From contig VXBA01003447.1 of assembly GCA_013399895.1 (NCBI GenBank), positions 248,001 to 312,000 of the forward strand: 64,000 bases of DNA, given 5' to 3'. Made by a program: the position numbers and the translations under genes. Shown in pieces: positions 61,366 through 64,000 of this stretch (its first letter is position 1; each line of letters opens with the position of its first letter). The stretch is from Serilophus lunatus (lineage: Eukaryota > Chordata > Aves > Passeriformes > Eurylaimidae). Below the pieces are notes generated by a model, which was not told where the DNA came from, made no database searches, and was given only the letters and a program-made list of their open reading frames with translations.

Positions 61366-64000
61366 CTAAGCAAAGACAGAATATTTGGTGAATGGTTTGC
61401 AGTGGAAATAAAGTTGTCATTTTGCTAAATCATCGTTCTTACATTTACAAAAATAATTTGTTTACTGACACATATCAAACCACTTATGCTGCTAAACAGA
61501 AGTTTCTTGCTTCCACCTGTTAAAACAGTTTATGCCACCAGAAGAAACCCTGTCCTGATCTGACCACTTTATCACTCTGTACCAGGAGAGATCCAGGACT
61601 GTGCCACAAGTCTCGCATTCCTGGAACAGACAGATTGGTAGGTCTGCTGTGTTTCAGGGTAGTTCCATCAAGCCTGATTAGCTGAGTGGGACTGAACACC
61701 CTAAGACCTCGGAATGTGTTGCTGTCTTGCCACTCCAGCAGAGGTGTTAGTGACACATACAAGGAAAATGGGGACACTCCTAACACAGCACTATCAAGAA
61801 TACATTCTGTGAGTCATGAGGCAAGCCAGAAGAGATGAGACAATCAAGGAACTGACTTATCACATCCAGTGAAACCAAATGATGCTGTCCTCATTCTCAC
61901 CAAACACAGCAAATCAGAAAAGCTAACATCATCTGCTCACAGGACAACTCAATAAGGAAACGACCAGCAGTGCTATGCTCACTTACTTGCACAAGTTTAT
62001 AATACTAAATATTTCAATTTTTGAGATGACTGTATCATAAAAACATCTTTGAAACTGTGCCCAAATACAACAAAACCCCAGGAAAGGATGGTAGCATATC
62101 ACAATTCCACCGCATTTCTACGAACTCCATTGATTCAGCAAAACTCTTTTACCACACTAGGAACCCATCATACTGCATCTTTGTTAACATATTTTTACTT
62201 TTTGCTATAATTTTACCACTGTTCCTCCATGTTAACTTTTTTCCCCACTAGCATCTTCAAAACATATTCAATACTGGGATTTTTATTTTCTTGTATCAAC
62301 AAAACCAGAGTTTTACAGGTTTGGCACATTATTTTCCACATACAAATACTAGCATTTTTAGTTTTAATTAACTATAATTACATTGTAGGTACACACTACA
62401 AGTATACAAAGAAAGATGGTGATAAGTAGTCTTTATCTTTTATTTATGAGAAGAACAGACAGGTTATCTGAGCTTTTCTATTTAAAGCTCATCTAACAAA
62501 AAGGGGGTTTGAGTGTTTTTGTGTGTCTGTGTTCCTGTGCTATGGTAATTGCAAAATTTCCCCATCAGTGAACTTTGCTTCCTTTAATTCTGCAACAGTT
62601 TTATAACTTCCACTTTCATTTTGCGTGGACGCAAAAGCAATGCACTTTTTTTTCAAAGACCATCTTACTACAGACATGGAACTAATAACAGAACCAAAGT
62701 TAGGCCACTGTAGTACATATCCCAGGTAATGATCCCTTCAGTATGACCACAGACTTTAACTGCTTTTTTTTGGTTTTGTTAATTGGCATAAGAAAACTAG
62801 AATGCATACAAAAATACCATGAAGAGTCTACTCTTTTTTACTTCAGGAAATATTGCAAGTAGATATATGTCCTTGCTTGAAAAGAAACAACAAACCCATC
62901 CATAATTTACACACAAATCACAAAAATAATAACGCTTCAAAGTCATGTAGCTCATTTTGGACTCTAAACTCAACATTAAGATGCTGTCTGTGTAGCTGCC
63001 AAACTGATGCAAAATCCCAAAGTTATGAACATTTCTTTGCTATCTGAGAAGCGATTTTCTAACACTTTCCAACTCGAAGTACATCTACAAAGACCTGCAA
63101 AATAATACATAAACTTCTGTTCACCAAAAATACAAATGAAACACTATTGTGGACCTCTCTACTCATAACATTTAAAACACCCAACCAACCAACCAAAAAA
63201 CCCCACAACTCAAAATCCCAAATCAAATCAAACCCTAAAAGCAAAAAGTACTCAAGCCAACTAAAAAACACTGGTATTTGAGGTTTGAGTAATTCCATCT
63301 TTATCTAGCCAATGGGAAACTTAAAATATAGAATTGTTTGAGCCAGTGATCTCTGTACTGTTCTACACTTAAATACTTCAGTAACTTTCTTATTCTTCAG
63401 CCTCTCCAACGTGACTCAGCTTTCCATACTGAATTAGGACATTTTCTAAAGGAACAGGGTGGAAGATTTTAAAACATACACAAATTAAGCAAGCACAGAG
63501 GGGCAGCTGCAGGAATCACTGTTTGCTTTACCACGCTAACATACGTGACCACAGCAACACTCACAAGGGCAAATTTCACAGCTGAAAACAGGTGATCACT
63601 TTCTGCCAATTTTGATGGAATTACCTTTATGCAAGTAAAAGTGTGCTGGTTAAGTTCAAACACAAGCTTGCAGAAATAAACCCAAAACTTTTCCAGTTCA
63701 CACTACGCCACTAATCTCTACAAACTTGCACTTCACTCTTATTCTCTGAATTCTGCAATCCATTGTAAAAAAGGCTGAAAGTATCTGCATTTGCTTTCAT
63801 GGACGAAAAGCTGAACACAGAAAAGAAGGAAAGTTAAGTTCTTGTTCCATAAAGGAGGTGGAACAAGAAGAGAAAAAGCCTCAGTGAAAAAGATTTATAG
63901 TGAGATACAAACAAAAGATGAAGTCATTAAAGCTTATCTGATATGCAGATATGGTGTGTTTGTCAGCTTGGTCATAAATCCCACAGTACTCATTCTATAC
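61366..64000. other. RIPK2 intron (presumed), no exon recognised
   Basis: The exon at 61365-61280 needs an upstream kinase exon, but no minus-strand segment here matches the kinase C-lobe. The stretch is taken as intron running out of the window. An open frame at 61786-61520 (minus) has no recognised similarity. Confidence 0.7.
63181..63195. repeat. (CCAA)n microsatellite
   Basis: Nearly four CCAA units followed by an A-run. Confidence 0.75.

Noticed and set aside
61520..61786. 88-codon minus-strand frame considered as the missing RIPK2 kinase exon
   Set aside because: No kinase C-lobe motif, and the sequence does not resemble RIPK2.
1..64000. CRISPR arrays, rRNA, tRNA, bacterial operons or endogenous retroviral genes
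   Set aside because: None seen: no regular spaced repeats, no clear cloverleaf, no gag/pol/env-like frames and no paired LTRs noticed by eye.

Overview
This is a window of bird nuclear DNA. It is AT-rich, its protein-coding exons are split by GT-AG introns, and it carries many CR1 retrotransposon fragments with the typical avian 3' end (variants of ATTCTATGATTCTATGA). I saw no Alu, B1 or L1-like repeats, no bacterial-style gene packing and no viral genome. The species cannot be named from the sequence alone.

Layout. Positions 1 to about 28,200 hold no recognisable host gene. They are intergenic DNA with a few repeats: a decayed Penelope-like retroelement with a GIY-YIG endonuclease remnant (about 11,415-12,370, minus strand), an internally deleted CR1 copy (20,309-21,760, minus) and two short CR1 scraps. 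Positions 28,516-42,771 (minus strand) hold a complete nine-coding-exon amino-acid transporter gene of the y+LAT type (SLC7A6/SLC7A7-like). All splice phases join, giving 507 codons plus stop. Positions about 42,800-54,300 lie between genes and must contain this gene's upstream exon(s) and promoter, which I could not place. Positions 54,697-61,365 (minus strand) hold the last five coding exons of RIPK2, from the end of the kinase domain through the CARD. The upstream kinase exons were not found before the window edge at 64,000.

The two genes lie head to tail on the same strand, with RIPK2 upstream. RIPK2 is the adaptor kinase of NOD-receptor signalling. The transporter would be a light chain that pairs with the SLC3A2 (4F2hc) heavy chain to exchange cationic and neutral amino acids at the plasma membrane. 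I see no sign that they work in one pathway, so the adjacency looks positional.

The most interesting points are: (1) a y+LAT-type transporter beside RIPK2, where from memory the human genome has neither SLC7A6 nor SLC7A7, suggesting a third paralogue; (2) the Penelope-like fossil; (3) a start-stop upstream ORF (ATG TAA) just before the transporter's start codon; (4) a CR1 copy lying within about 60 bp of the transporter's exon 3 splice acceptor, next to a competing frameshifting AG; and (5) a shortened, lysine-free C-terminal tail on RIPK2.
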